A stretch of 64,000 nt of DNA from Bacteroidota bacterium (GTDB taxonomy: Bacteria > Bacteroidota > Bacteroidia > UKL13-3). The stretch is from assembly GCA_013298895.1 (NCBI GenBank), contig JAAFJM010000014.1:1-64000 (forward strand), in the 5' to 3' direction. Shown in pieces: positions 35,873 through 44,438 of the stretch. Made by a program: the position numbers and the translations under genes. The notes below the pieces were generated by a model, which saw only the letters and a list, made by a program, of their open reading frames with translations, was not told the origin of the DNA and did not search any database. The stretch's first letter is position 1; the number at the start of each line of letters is the position of its first letter.

Positions 35873-38011
35873 ATGATAAAAAAATACATCTTACCTATTA
35901 CGTTTTTGGCTGCAATTGCTTGCAATCAAACACCTAAAAACGAACAAAAAAAACTAAGTATGTTACCATATCCTAAAACTAAAACTGTAACTCAAACCGA
36001 TAATTACCACGGAACCAATATTAACGACCCATACCGTTGGTTAGAAAACGATACTGCATCTGATGTAATTGATTGGGTAAAGGAAGAAAATAATGTAACC
36101 CAAAACTATTTGGGCCAAATTCCTTACCGCACTCAAATAAAAAACCGTTTGACCGAAATTTGGGATTTCCCCAAATATTCAAGTCCTTTTAAAGAAGGTG
36201 ATTGGTATTATTTTTTTAAGAACGAAGGCTTACAAAATCAAAGTATTTTGTACCGCCAAAAAGGTTTAACGGGTGAGCCAGAAGTATTTTTAGATCCTAA
36301 TAAATTAAGTGATGATGGAACAGCTTCGTTGGCTAGTTTTACTTTTAGCAAAGACCATAAATTATGTGCAGTAGGAGTAGCGCAAAGTGGTAGCGATTGG
36401 AACGAAATTTTTATAATGGATGTTGCTACCAAACAAAAACTTACCGATAAAATAGAATGGGTTAAGTTTAGCGGTGCTACTTGGAATGGTAATGGTTTTT
36501 ATTACAGCCGTTACGATGAACCTGCCAAAGGAAAAGCATTTAGCAATGCCAATGAATTTATGAAAATTTATTACCATAAAATGGGAACTCCGCAAAGTAC
36601 TGATGAATTGGTGTATGAAGATAAAAAACATCCGTTGCGATATTTCAATGCAGGTATTACCGAAGATGAGCGCTTTATGTTTATAAACATTAGCGAAGGA
36701 ACTAGCGGTAACGAAATTTTGATTAAAGATTTAAGCAAAAACGAAAAAGTATTTAAAACGCTTTTTAAAGGTTTTAAAAACAATTACAGTGTGATTGATA
36801 ATGTTGGCGATAAAATTTTGGCTACTACCGATAAAGGTGCAGCTAAATACCGATTAATTGAAGTTGACCCAGCTAATACCGATGAAAAAAATTGGAAAAC
36901 CATTATTCCTGAAAGTGCAGATTTATTAGAAGGAGTAAGTTATTGGGGTGGTAAATTATTTACTACATATTTAAAAGATGCCAGTACCCGAATTTATAAA
37001 TTTAATGCAGATGGAACAGGTAAAGAGGAAATTACACTGCCAGGAATTGGAACTGCAAGTGGAATTGGTGGTAAAAAAGATGACACTGAAACTTTTTATA
37101 CTTTTACTTCATTTACCAATCCGGGCGAAATTTATAAGTTCGATTTAAAATCGGGTAAATCAGAATTGTTCCGCAAAACTGAAGTAAAGTTTAATGCCAA
37201 TGATTTTGAAACCAAACAGGTATTTTATACCAGTAAAGATGGAACCAAAGTGCCTATGTTTATTATGCACAAAAAAGGTTTGAAACTAGATGGAACCAAT
37301 CCAACCATGCTCTATGGGTATGGAGGCTTCAATATTTCTTTAACTCCTTCATTTAGTGTAAGCCGAATTATGTTTTTGGAGCAAGGTGGAGTTTATGCCA
37401 TTGCAAGTTTGCGCGGTGGGGGAGAGTATGGCGAAGATTGGCACAAAGCTGGTATGTTGGGTCAAAAACAAAATGTATTTGACGATTTTATTAGTGCAGC
37501 TGAGTTTTTAATTAGTGAAAAATATACTAGTAGTAATAAGCTTGGAATTAACGGAGGTTCAAATGGTGGTTTGCTAGTTGGTGCTTGCATGACTCAAAGA
37601 CCTGAATTATTCAAAGTAGCTATTCCTGCAGTGGGAGTATTAGATATGTTACGTTACCATAAATTTACCATAGGTTGGGGTTGGGCTGTTGAATATGGTA
37701 GCAGCGATAAAAAAGAAGATTTTGATTGGTTGATAAAATATTCGCCATTGCATAATGTAAAACAAGGTATAAAATATCCTGCCACTATGATAATGACTGC
37801 AGACCATGATGATAGGGTAGTACCTGCACATTCGTTTAAATTTGCAGCAGAGTTACAAGCTAAAGCCGATACTTTAAACCCAATATTGATAAGAATAGAT
37901 AGCAAAGCTGGCCATGGTGCTGGTAAACCAACTACTAAATTAATAGAAGATGCTGCCGATATGTGGAGTTTTGTGTTATGGAATTTAGGTGTAAATGAAG
38001 TGAAAAAATAG
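35873..38011 (+). CDS. Prolyl oligopeptidase family serine peptidase, lipoprotein
   Basis: This 712-residue S9A peptidase has a lipoprotein signal peptide ending in AAIAC (Cys 17). The N-terminal region shows the family start DPYRWLEND, followed by a seven-bladed propeller (about residues 80-430). The catalytic domain has YGYGGFNISLTPSF, the nucleophile S563 in GGSNGG, the acid in TADHDDRVVP and the histidine H681 in KAGHGAGKP. It cleaves after proline in short peptides, here probably in the periplasm. The gene is single and is flanked by copies of an intergenic repeat. Confidence 0.94.
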   Translation: MIKKYILPITFLAAIACNQTPKNEQKKLSMLPYPKTKTVTQTDNYHGTNINDPYRWLENDTASDVIDWVKEENNVTQNYLGQIPYRTQIKNRLTEIWDFPKYSSPFKEGDWYYFFKNEGLQNQSILYRQKGLTGEPEVFLDPNKLSDDGTASLASFTFSKDHKLCAVGVAQSGSDWNEIFIMDVATKQKLTDKIEWVKFSGATWNGNGFYYSRYDEPAKGKAFSNANEFMKIYYHKMGTPQSTDELVYEDKKHPLRYFNAGITEDERFMFINISEGTSGNEILIKDLSKNEKVFKTLFKGFKNNYSVIDNVGDKILATTDKGAAKYRLIEVDPANTDEKNWKTIIPESADLLEGVSYWGGKLFTTYLKDASTRIYKFNADGTGKEEITLPGIGTASGIGGKKDDTETFYTFTSFTNPGEIYKFDLKSGKSELFRKTEVKFNANDFETKQVFYTSKDGTKVPMFIMHKKGLKLDGTNPTMLYGYGGFNISLTPSFSVSRIMFLEQGGVYAIASLRGGGEYGEDWHKAGMLGQKQNVFDDFISAAEFLISEKYTSSNKLGINGGSNGGLLVGACMTQRPELFKVAIPAVGVLDMLRYHKFTIGWGWAVEYGSSDKKEDFDWLIKYSPLHNVKQGIKYPATMIMTADHDDRVVPAHSFKFAAELQAKADTLNPILIRIDSKAGHGAGKPTTKLIEDAADMWSFVLWNLGVNEVKK

Positions 38012-38029
38012 TTGCAATAGATTTAAAAA

Positions 38030-38096
38030 TTAGCCACAGATTAAACAGATTTCACAGAAAATTTTTCTATTATAATTCTGCTAAATCTGTGGCTAA
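38030..38096. repeat. Inverted repeat of the AATCTGTGGCTA type after the oligopeptidase gene
   Basis: TTAGCCACAGATT (38030-38042) and AATCTGTGGCTAA (38084-38096) form a perfect 13-base stem around a 41-base loop. The loop contains further CAGATTT and ATTCTG sequences. No T tract follows. The gene on its left therefore lies between related repeats. Confidence 0.6.
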
Positions 38097-38114
38097 AAGT
38101 TGTATAAAAAATCA

Positions 38115-38999
38115 CTAACCAATTTTAACCGAAGTCATGGTTAATGAGCCAGCCACCGCTTTGTCGTTAAATAAAGTAATTTGGTCATTATTCGATTTTA
38201 AAGCCAAGGTGTAGAGTAGAGGCAAATAATGTTCTGGCGAAGGAATAGCCAAGTCAAATGCAGTACCCTGCGATTTAAAATTTATCAATTGTTGGTGGTT
38301 GTTATCTAAAATATATTTTTTCATTTTAGTGCTTGCCTCTATTGCCCAATCTAAAGCATAGTTGTCTGTATTCATTTTGTCCCAAGCTATTTTGCCTAAA
38401 TTATGAACCATATTTCCGCTGCCAATAATTAGGACTCCTTTTTTGCGCAGAGATGAAAGTTCTTTAGCCAAATCGTAATGGTATTGCGCAGGTTGGGTAT
38501 AATCAATACTCATTTGAATAACCGGAATATCAGCATTGGGGTATAAATGCTTAATTACACTCCATGCACCATGGTCAAGTCCCCATTTTTCATCTAAACC
38601 AACTGTTGTTTTTTTGACAATTGATTTTGTTTCGTTGGCCAAATCTTTGCTGCCAGGTGCAGGATATTGTACATCGAATAATGCTTGAGGAAATCCCCCA
38701 AAATCATGAATAGTTCGTGGGTGATTCATGGCAGTTACAAGGGTTCCGCTCGTTTCCCAATGAGCCGAAATACATAAAATGGCATTTGGCTTTTGAATGT
38801 CTTTTCCAATAGTTCTAAATCCAGTTACAAATTCATTTTCTTCTATGGCGTTCATAGGACTTCCATGTCCCAAAAACAAAACTGGCATTTTATCAGAATT
38901 GCCAAAAGGTGCAGTAATGCTGCTTAATTCATTTATTTTCATTGCGGTGCTTGCTAAGGGAAAAAGGGCTAAAGTTTTTATAAAATGTTTCCTATCCAT
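38115..38999 (-). CDS. ygiD: YgiD/LigB-type extradiol dioxygenase (4,5-DOPA dioxygenase-like)
   Basis: This 294-residue protein belongs to the class III extradiol dioxygenases related to DOPA 4,5-dioxygenase. The metal-site histidines are likely H45 in LFLGHGSPMNAI and the one in ISAHWET. HPRTIHDFGGFPQALF and IGSGNMVHNL are family-typical. The N-terminus (MDRKHFIKTLALFPLASTAM) resembles an export signal preceded by a single arginine-lysine pair, so periplasmic location is possible. The usual YgiD proteins lack this extension. The natural substrate in bacteria is uncertain. Confidence 0.88.
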   Translation of the reverse strand: MDRKHFIKTLALFPLASTAMKINELSSITAPFGNSDKMPVLFLGHGSPMNAIEENEFVTGFRTIGKDIQKPNAILCISAHWETSGTLVTAMNHPRTIHDFGGFPQALFDVQYPAPGSKDLANETKSIVKKTTVGLDEKWGLDHGAWSVIKHLYPNADIPVIQMSIDYTQPAQYHYDLAKELSSLRKKGVLIIGSGNMVHNLGKIAWDKMNTDNYALDWAIEASTKMKKYILDNNHQQLINFKSQGTAFDLAIPSPEHYLPLLYTLALKSNNDQITLFNDKAVAGSLTMTSVKIG

Positions 39000-39426
39000 T
39001 TTTTTAAAATTTAATTTCTAATCAAAGGTCAGTTAATTTTATGGTAAATAATATTGGTTTGTTTAAAATTAAAAAAATGTTAGATTAATTGCTTTTTTAA
39101 TGACATTTTTTCTTATGCTACTAAGTGATTTGTTTTTATTCCTAATCATAATGTAATTATTAGTCACTGCTAATTCGCTATTAGTTTTGTTTTTTCGGTA
39201 ATAAAAAGTTGAGCCATCAGTTTGAATTGCAATCCAAATCCGTTCGAAATCAAAAAACTTATAAAAGACTTGAAGAGTTTTCACTGCAACAATTATTTTA
39301 AAAGATTTTTATACCATTAAAAATTCACAAATTGTAGAATTGCAATTTTATATTAATTGTTTTTAAAAAATAATAATTAATTAAACAACCCCAAAAAACA
39401 TATTTTCGAAACATAATTATCAAAAA
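39000..39426. other. Intergenic region with one doubtful small frame
   Basis: The region is AT-rich. The only candidate is a minus-strand frame of 71 codons at 39069-39284 starting with GTG. A TATTTTCG box at 39401-39408 lies 19 bases before the next gene's ATG and resembles a -7 promoter element. Confidence 0.5.
39069..39284 (-). CDS. Doubtful small basic protein
   Basis: This frame of 71 codons starts with GTG at 39284 and has sequence such as FYKFFDFERIWIAIQ and TFYYRKNK. No motif, signal or neighbour supports it. The composition is plausible for protein and no long frame opposes it, so I list it with low confidence. Confidence 0.28.
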   Translation of the reverse strand: MKTLQVFYKFFDFERIWIAIQTDGSTFYYRKNKTNSELAVTNNYIMIRNKNKSLSSIRKNVIKKAINLTFF

Positions 39427-41178
39427 ATGAAAAAAGCAATATTATTAGCAACCCTTCTAATTAGTATTCAGTACCTTTCCTATTCTCAAATACCTAGCTG
39501 GGAATGGTCAAAAACTTTGGGTGGACAAAAGGATGATAATGCCAAAAGCATCGCATGTGACTCAAAAGGTGATGTTGTTATGGTTGGGGATTTTCTGAGT
39601 GATTCAATTATTACTGGATCAATAAAATTACGCAATTTACACCCAACGGGTGGAGTAATAAACCAATATAAACTTTCTGATATTTTTGTGAGTAAATATG
39701 ATGCTGTAGGAAATATAATTTGGGCGAAAAATTTCGGAAGCGATAGTAGCGACTATGCTTATTCTGTAGCTATTGATAATGCAGATAATATTATTGTTGT
39801 TGGGAAATTTTATGGAAATACTTTTAGAATTGGAGATATTTCTATTTCCAAAACTATTGGACAATACACGCCTGATGCTTTTATTTTCAAATTAGACCCA
39901 AATGGCAATGTAATGTGGGCTAAGAGTATTGGTGGAATTTCTTTAGAGGAAGGCAAAGCAGTTACAACCGATGAGCAAAATAATATTTATATGGCAGGCC
40001 AATTTTGGGGTGCAAATACTAACCTTGGTGCGGATATATTTTCATCGAAAGGTGCCGATGATATTTTTATTACAAAATACGCTGGTAATGGTATGGCTAT
40101 TTGGACAAAAACATTTGGTTCTTCTACCAATGAAAGCGTTGTTGATATTTGTTCTGATAAGAGTGGACATATTTATTTTACCGGAGAGTATAGGTCTTCC
40201 AACCTATCAATAGGAGCCTTATTACCACCTAATGTAGACAGTTCACCAACAACTGAAGTTTATGTTTCTAAAATGGATTTGAATGGCAATATTGTTTGGA
40301 CTAAAACTGCAAATTGTAGTGGTGGCGATTATGTTAAAAGTTTAGCAGTAGATAAGCAAAAAAATGTATTAATAACTGGAAGATTTGCTGAATATTATTT
40401 AAATATTGGCAATAATATTTTTCCCGGAGATCATATTACAAACCCCAATTGTACAAACGGAGCTGGATTGTTTTTAATAAAATTTGATAGCATTGGTACA
40501 TTCAAGTGGTTTCAAACAATTTCAATTTCATATAGTGAGGCTGGATTAGCAGTTAAAACGGATAAAGATGATAATATTTTTGTGGCTGCTTTTGGTAAAG
40601 GTGACACCCTTGTAATTGATACCATTATGGTTTACGCAATTCCTAATAGTGCCACACTATTACTAAAATATAACCCTGATGGACATATCATTTGGCAAAA
40701 AACATTTGGTGTTGGTGATCATTTAGGTTATTTAGACATTGAAACAGATATTGATATTTCTAATCAAGGCAATTTATATTTAAGTAGTAGTTTTATGAAA
40801 CCCTCTTATTCAATGGATAAAGTTTTATGTATCAATACTAATAATTTTTTATCATATGAGCCCTTTATTGCAAAATTAGGAAATGTTAATCAAAGTATGG
40901 GTAACAATGAACTGGATGCCGAACATACATTGAATATTTATCCAAACCCATTTACAAACTCAATTTCTATTGATTATCATTCGTCAAAAAAAGAGTATTC
41001 AACATTATCTATATTTGATGTTAATGGTAAAAAAGTATTTGAAAATTATAAAGTTGAAACGCTAAAAGGAAAAAACAACATTTCATTAAATAATATAGAC
41101 CTTAATAATGGCCTATATTTTATAAACCTAATGGTGGATGGTAAATCTCGTTCTTATAAAGTAGCTTGTTTAAGATAA
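39427..41178 (+). CDS. Secreted SBBP-repeat beta-propeller protein with T9SS sorting domain
   Basis: This 583-residue protein has a signal peptide (MKKAILLATLLISIQYLSYS). Repeats of the form GNVMWAKSIGG, DEQNNIYMAGQFWG and GTFKWFQTISI, spaced by about 50-60 residues, match the SBBP (beta-propeller) pattern. The C-terminal sorting domain starts at about residue 500 (LNIYPNPFTNSISIDY, LSIFDVNGKKVF, GLYFINLMVDGKS). It is therefore probably exported by the type IX system. The function is unknown. It stands alone. Confidence 0.87.
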   Translation: MKKAILLATLLISIQYLSYSQIPSWEWSKTLGGQKDDNAKSIACDSKGDVVMVGDFLSDSIITGSIKLRNLHPTGGVINQYKLSDIFVSKYDAVGNIIWAKNFGSDSSDYAYSVAIDNADNIIVVGKFYGNTFRIGDISISKTIGQYTPDAFIFKLDPNGNVMWAKSIGGISLEEGKAVTTDEQNNIYMAGQFWGANTNLGADIFSSKGADDIFITKYAGNGMAIWTKTFGSSTNESVVDICSDKSGHIYFTGEYRSSNLSIGALLPPNVDSSPTTEVYVSKMDLNGNIVWTKTANCSGGDYVKSLAVDKQKNVLITGRFAEYYLNIGNNIFPGDHITNPNCTNGAGLFLIKFDSIGTFKWFQTISISYSEAGLAVKTDKDDNIFVAAFGKGDTLVIDTIMVYAIPNSATLLLKYNPDGHIIWQKTFGVGDHLGYLDIETDIDISNQGNLYLSSSFMKPSYSMDKVLCINTNNFLSYEPFIAKLGNVNQSMGNNELDAEHTLNIYPNPFTNSISIDYHSSKKEYSTLSIFDVNGKKVFENYKVETLKGKNNISLNNIDLNNGLYFINLMVDGKSRSYKVACLR

Positions 41179-41425
41179 TATTTTAACTAATATGCTTAAT
41201 TATGGCTTGGTTCCTTTTTTTATAAAATGATTTATTAATAACTAAATTAAAATAGCCAATCAATTAAAAGATTACATTTTTTCTAAATACGGATTAAATC
41301 GAGAACGATTAGCTTGTTCTTGGCTTCCTAGAACTGGCTTTAGCAACACAAAAGTTTTAAATTAAAATAAAACAACTTATGTTTGAATTACACTTTCAAT
41401 TATTTGAGAAACTAAAACAGCAAAC

Positions 41426-42070
41426 ATGAAAACCTTCCAACAAACTTGCCAAATTATAATTAGCAAAAACAACAAACTTTTTGGGGTATTGATTATGATG
41501 CTGTTTGTACAAAGCTGTTTGAAAGAAGAATACGATAAGGTAGAACATAAAACCAATTATTATTACTTAACAACAGCGCAACTTAACCAAACACCTTATT
41601 TTACGAACCCAACCTTTGATACCATAAGTTTTGCTAGCGATAAAGGCGACACCTTAACCTTTGTAAAAACCAAAACAGATACTACTTGGTATTGCGAACA
41701 AGGCTCAGGAAACCCAAACACCGGTTACGATAAAGATTGTTACCAAACCATACACAATACTTATAAAACCACAAAAGGAAATGGGAGTTTTGATGTAAAG
41801 CACGTTTTTAAAGATGGACCTTACAATAAATTTATTGAGATAAGTTTTAATAATACAGCTATATTTATTAATGATTGGATTATAGAAGACAAAACCTATC
41901 CAACATATATTGACAACATATTAATTCAAAATAAAAATTTTACATATTTAACAAGAGTAACAATTAATAATGGGATAGAGAATACTGCATCAACTTACTT
42001 AAACAGAAAATATGGATTATTTTACTTTGAAGATTTAAAAAACAATACTCAATATTTAATTCTTAAATAA
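41426..42070 (+). CDS. Putative lipoprotein of unknown function
   Basis: This 214-residue protein has an unusually long N-terminal region before a lipobox LFVQSC (Cys about 31). The rest holds motifs such as DTLTFVKTKTDTTWYCEQ and VKHVFKDGPYNKFIEISF, a beta-rich pattern. An internal start at MMLFVQSC would shorten the signal, but the ATG at 41426 leads an acceptable n-region. No family was recognised. A hairpin terminator follows at 42101-42144. Confidence 0.7.
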   Translation: MKTFQQTCQIIISKNNKLFGVLIMMLFVQSCLKEEYDKVEHKTNYYYLTTAQLNQTPYFTNPTFDTISFASDKGDTLTFVKTKTDTTWYCEQGSGNPNTGYDKDCYQTIHNTYKTTKGNGSFDVKHVFKDGPYNKFIEISFNNTAIFINDWIIEDKTYPTYIDNILIQNKNFTYLTRVTINNGIENTASTYLNRKYGLFYFEDLKNNTQYLILK

Positions 42071-42100
42071 TTGCAAAGCGAATAATCCAATTAACCTACA

Positions 42101-42144
42101 AAACAAAAAAGGTCAGCTCGCGCTAACCTTTTTAAAATTCTATC
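42101..42144. terminator. Terminator hairpin, copy A of a duplicated sequence
   Basis: AAAAAAGGTCAGC / GCTAACCTTTTT forms a stem with one internal mismatch and a TCGC loop, T-rich on both strands. It follows the lipoprotein gene and lies 69 bases after the stop of convergent hicB. Its sequence is almost the same as copy B at 42911-42957. Confidence 0.75.
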
Positions 42145-42212
42145 TATGGTCTATGGTTCATAAACTAACAACTAAATCACGCAAGGCATGAGTCAACTGT
42201 TAACTAACTTAT

Positions 42213-42581
42213 CTAAGATAATATGGTTTCATCGTTGAGCATTTCCTCATGCTTAACCACATAAGTTAGTGCACGTTTTACTACTTCATTTATATTAAGT
42301 CCTTTTCTAGACGCTAAAAGGGCTGTACTTCTGTGCAAAGCACCCGAAACCCTAACATTGAAAGAGCCTTTAAAAACTTTTTCAGGTTCTTTATTTAATT
42401 CAGCACAAGTTTGTAAATAATCGTCAACCGAATCTTTAAAAGCCTCTTCTAATTCCAAAACAGAAGCACCTTCAAAAGTAACTATATCGTTTATTCCATG
42501 TATTTTACCCCAAAATACTTTATCATCAGCACTAAACTCTACAGTACCAATGTGATTTTTATATTCTAAATAGTTCTTCAT
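42213..42581 (-). CDS. hicB: HicB-family antitoxin
   Basis: This 122-residue protein has a HicB-type N-terminal domain (IGTVEFSADDKVFWGKIHG, VTFEGASVLELEEAF) of degenerate RNase H fold. A C-terminal ribbon-helix-helix (FNVRVSGALHRSTALLASRK, NINEVVKRAL) would bind DNA. HicB antitoxins neutralise the HicA toxin and repress the operon. It starts one base after the hicA stop, so order is toxin first. The toxin-antitoxin unit lies between copies A and B of a repeated terminator. Confidence 0.92.
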   Translation of the reverse strand: MKNYLEYKNHIGTVEFSADDKVFWGKIHGINDIVTFEGASVLELEEAFKDSVDDYLQTCAELNKEPEKVFKGSFNVRVSGALHRSTALLASRKGLNINEVVKRALTYVVKHEEMLNDETILS

Positions 42582-42582
42582 A

Positions 42583-42825
42583 TTATAATTTTAAATGCTC
42601 TATTATTATATCTATTTGATAAGCTTTTAGTACCTTTTGAGGGTGAGGTTCATGCAAACTGATAATGTCATTTTTATCATTAACAAATTTCCTTCTCGAA
42701 CCGCCTGTTTTGCCTTGAGGTATTTGTTTATACCCAAAATAATTAAGCACTTTAACCATTTCATCCCAAGTAAAATCTTTAGGTTTTAACTTTAACTGCT
42801 TTATTAATTTTTCTACTTTACTCAT
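42583..42825 (-). CDS. hicA: HicA-family mRNA interferase toxin
   Basis: This 80-residue protein is HicA-like: VEKLIKQLKLKPKDFTWDE, then FGYKQIPQGKTGGSRRKF, then IISLHEPHPQKVLKAYQI. ATG 42825 gives the usual length; the frame extending to 42852 adds residues before the family start. Classical HicA proteins carry a catalytic histidine in a GSHH-type motif; here residues 42-45 are GSRR, while H58 and H61 lie in LHEPHP. This form is known in a HicA subgroup, so activity is plausible but not certain. Confidence 0.88.
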   Translation of the reverse strand: MSKVEKLIKQLKLKPKDFTWDEMVKVLNYFGYKQIPQGKTGGSRRKFVNDKNDIISLHEPHPQKVLKAYQIDIIIEHLKL

Positions 42826-42910
42826 ACAAATGTATTTAAGAATAAACAACATTGCAACTAAATTTTAGTTACAATACAAGTTTTAAAACTAAAATAATTA
42901 TTTAACCCAT

Positions 42911-42957
42911 AAAACAAAAAAGGTCAGCTCACGCTAACCTCTTTTAAAAATTCTATC
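42911..42957. terminator. Terminator hairpin, copy B of a duplicated sequence
   Basis: This is nearly the same as 42101-42144 over about 45 bases, with GGTCAGCTCACGCTAACC at its core. It lies 19 bases after the Nfu-type gene on the minus strand, followed there by a T-rich tract, so it should terminate that operon. Confidence 0.75.
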
Positions 42958-42976
42958 AACTGTCAATTAACAACCA

Positions 42977-43213
42977 TCAACTAACAGCCACCACACGAGT
43001 AATTTCGGGCAAAGCACTTTTAATTCCATTTTCAATGCCTGCTTTCATAGTAATATGGCTAATATCGCAGCTACTACAATTGCCAATTAAACGCACATGC
43101 ACTTCCATTTCATCAGTTACATCAACCAATTCTACATCGCCACCATCAGCTTGTAAAAACGGACGCATGCTGTTTAAAGCAATTTCTATTTTATCTCTCA
43201 ACGAATCTGTCAT
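42977..43213 (-). CDS. NifU C-terminal-domain protein (Nfu-type Fe-S scaffold/carrier)
   Basis: This 78-residue protein is a NifU C-terminal domain with IEIALNSMRPFLQADGGDVE and the metal-binding pair CSSC (C46, C49). Such proteins hold or deliver iron-sulfur clusters. It follows the Mrp gene by 39 bases on the same strand, which fits a shared role in iron-sulfur protein maturation. The length is complete for the family. Confidence 0.93.
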   Translation of the reverse strand: MTDSLRDKIEIALNSMRPFLQADGGDVELVDVTDEMEVHVRLIGNCSSCDISHITMKAGIENGIKSALPEITRVVAVS

Positions 43214-43252
43214 TCTTAATTTTTTGCTTTTTACAAATCTATTATAATAACA

Positions 43253-44341
43253 CTAATTAGCACCAACTGTTTTTTCTTCGGCAGGAGTTGAGTTAATAAT
43301 GGATACCAATTGCGCTACATTTTGAGCCACTTTTGAAAATGCTTTGTAAACTGGACTTGTTTGGTCTAAGGCCGCAGGTTTACCTGAATCGCCACCCTCG
43401 CGCACACTCATGTAAATAGGAATTTGACCCAACAAACTTACTTTTAACTCGCTAGCCATGCTTGCACCACCATCTTTACCAAAAATATAATACTTATTAT
43501 CAGGCAATTCCTCTGGAGTAAAATAAGCCATATTTTCAACCACACCTAAAATTGGCACCTTAACGGGTGTCATGCTAAACATGGTTGCAGCTTTATAAGC
43601 ATCGGCCAAAGCTACAGCTTGTGGCGTAGTAACCATTACAATTCCAGTTAAAGGAACTACTTGCAACATAGTTAAATGAATATCGCCTGTTCCAGGAGGT
43701 AAATCCAAAATTAAATAATCTAATTCACCCCAATCGCAATCGTTTACAAACTGGCGTAAAGCCGATGAAATCATAGGGCCGCGCCAAACTACTGCTTGTT
43801 CAGGTTTTATTAAAAATCCAATAGAAAGCAATTTGATACCATATTTTTCAATTGGAATCATGTATTGTTTGCCATTGATATCGCGCATTTGTGGTTGGCT
43901 ATCCATTTCGCCAAACATCATTGGTACACTTGGACCATAAATATCAGCGTCCAACAAACCAACTTTAGCGCCTGTAGCAGCTAAAGCAATAGCCAAATTA
44001 CTCGATACCGTTGATTTACCAACTCCACCTTTTCCACTAGCTACCGCAATGATGTTTTTAACACCTGGCAATGTTAATTTTTCAGCGCGATTAGAGCTTA
44101 CATTGGCTGTCATGGTAACAGTAATATTGGCTTTATCGTTTACCAATTTATGAATTGCTTCTTTGCAATCAGTTTCAATTTTTTCTTTTAAAGGACAAGC
44201 AGGAGTGGTTAATACAATGGTAAAACTAACATTTAAACCATCTACTACCACATCTTTAACCATATTTAAAGTAACCAAATCCTTACGTAAATCGGGCTCT
44301 TGAACGGTTGATAATGCTTTTATTATATCTTCTTTTGTCAT
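43253..44341 (-). CDS. mrp: Mrp/NBP35-family ATP-binding iron-sulfur carrier
   Basis: This 362-residue protein has an N-terminal DUF59-type domain (residues about 1-75) and a P-loop ATPase domain with SGKGGVGKST at residues 102-111, DADIYGPSVPMMFG and LPPGTGDIHLTM. It is the ApbC/Mrp type, taking part in Fe-S cluster transfer. The usual C-terminal CxxC of ApbC is not present: the position reads ENMAYFTPEELPDNKYYIFG. Its neighbour is the Nfu-type gene. Confidence 0.93.
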   Translation of the reverse strand: MTKEDIIKALSTVQEPDLRKDLVTLNMVKDVVVDGLNVSFTIVLTTPACPLKEKIETDCKEAIHKLVNDKANITVTMTANVSSNRAEKLTLPGVKNIIAVASGKGGVGKSTVSSNLAIALAATGAKVGLLDADIYGPSVPMMFGEMDSQPQMRDINGKQYMIPIEKYGIKLLSIGFLIKPEQAVVWRGPMISSALRQFVNDCDWGELDYLILDLPPGTGDIHLTMLQVVPLTGIVMVTTPQAVALADAYKAATMFSMTPVKVPILGVVENMAYFTPEELPDNKYYIFGKDGGASMASELKVSLLGQIPIYMSVREGGDSGKPAALDQTSPVYKAFSKVAQNVAQLVSIINSTPAEEKTVGAN

Positions 44342-44438
44342 TTTGTTTTTATGTATTACAAATAAAGGTTTTTGTACCTAATGTTGTTTGCTGATTTTTA
44401 TGCGTTGGTTTTATGATTAAGCTAAAATCATTGACTGA

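Noticed and set aside
41253-41345. Possible gene remnant or RNA in the spacer before the lipoprotein gene
   Set aside because: It is somewhat richer in G and C than its surroundings, but I find no frame, fold or copy to support a call.
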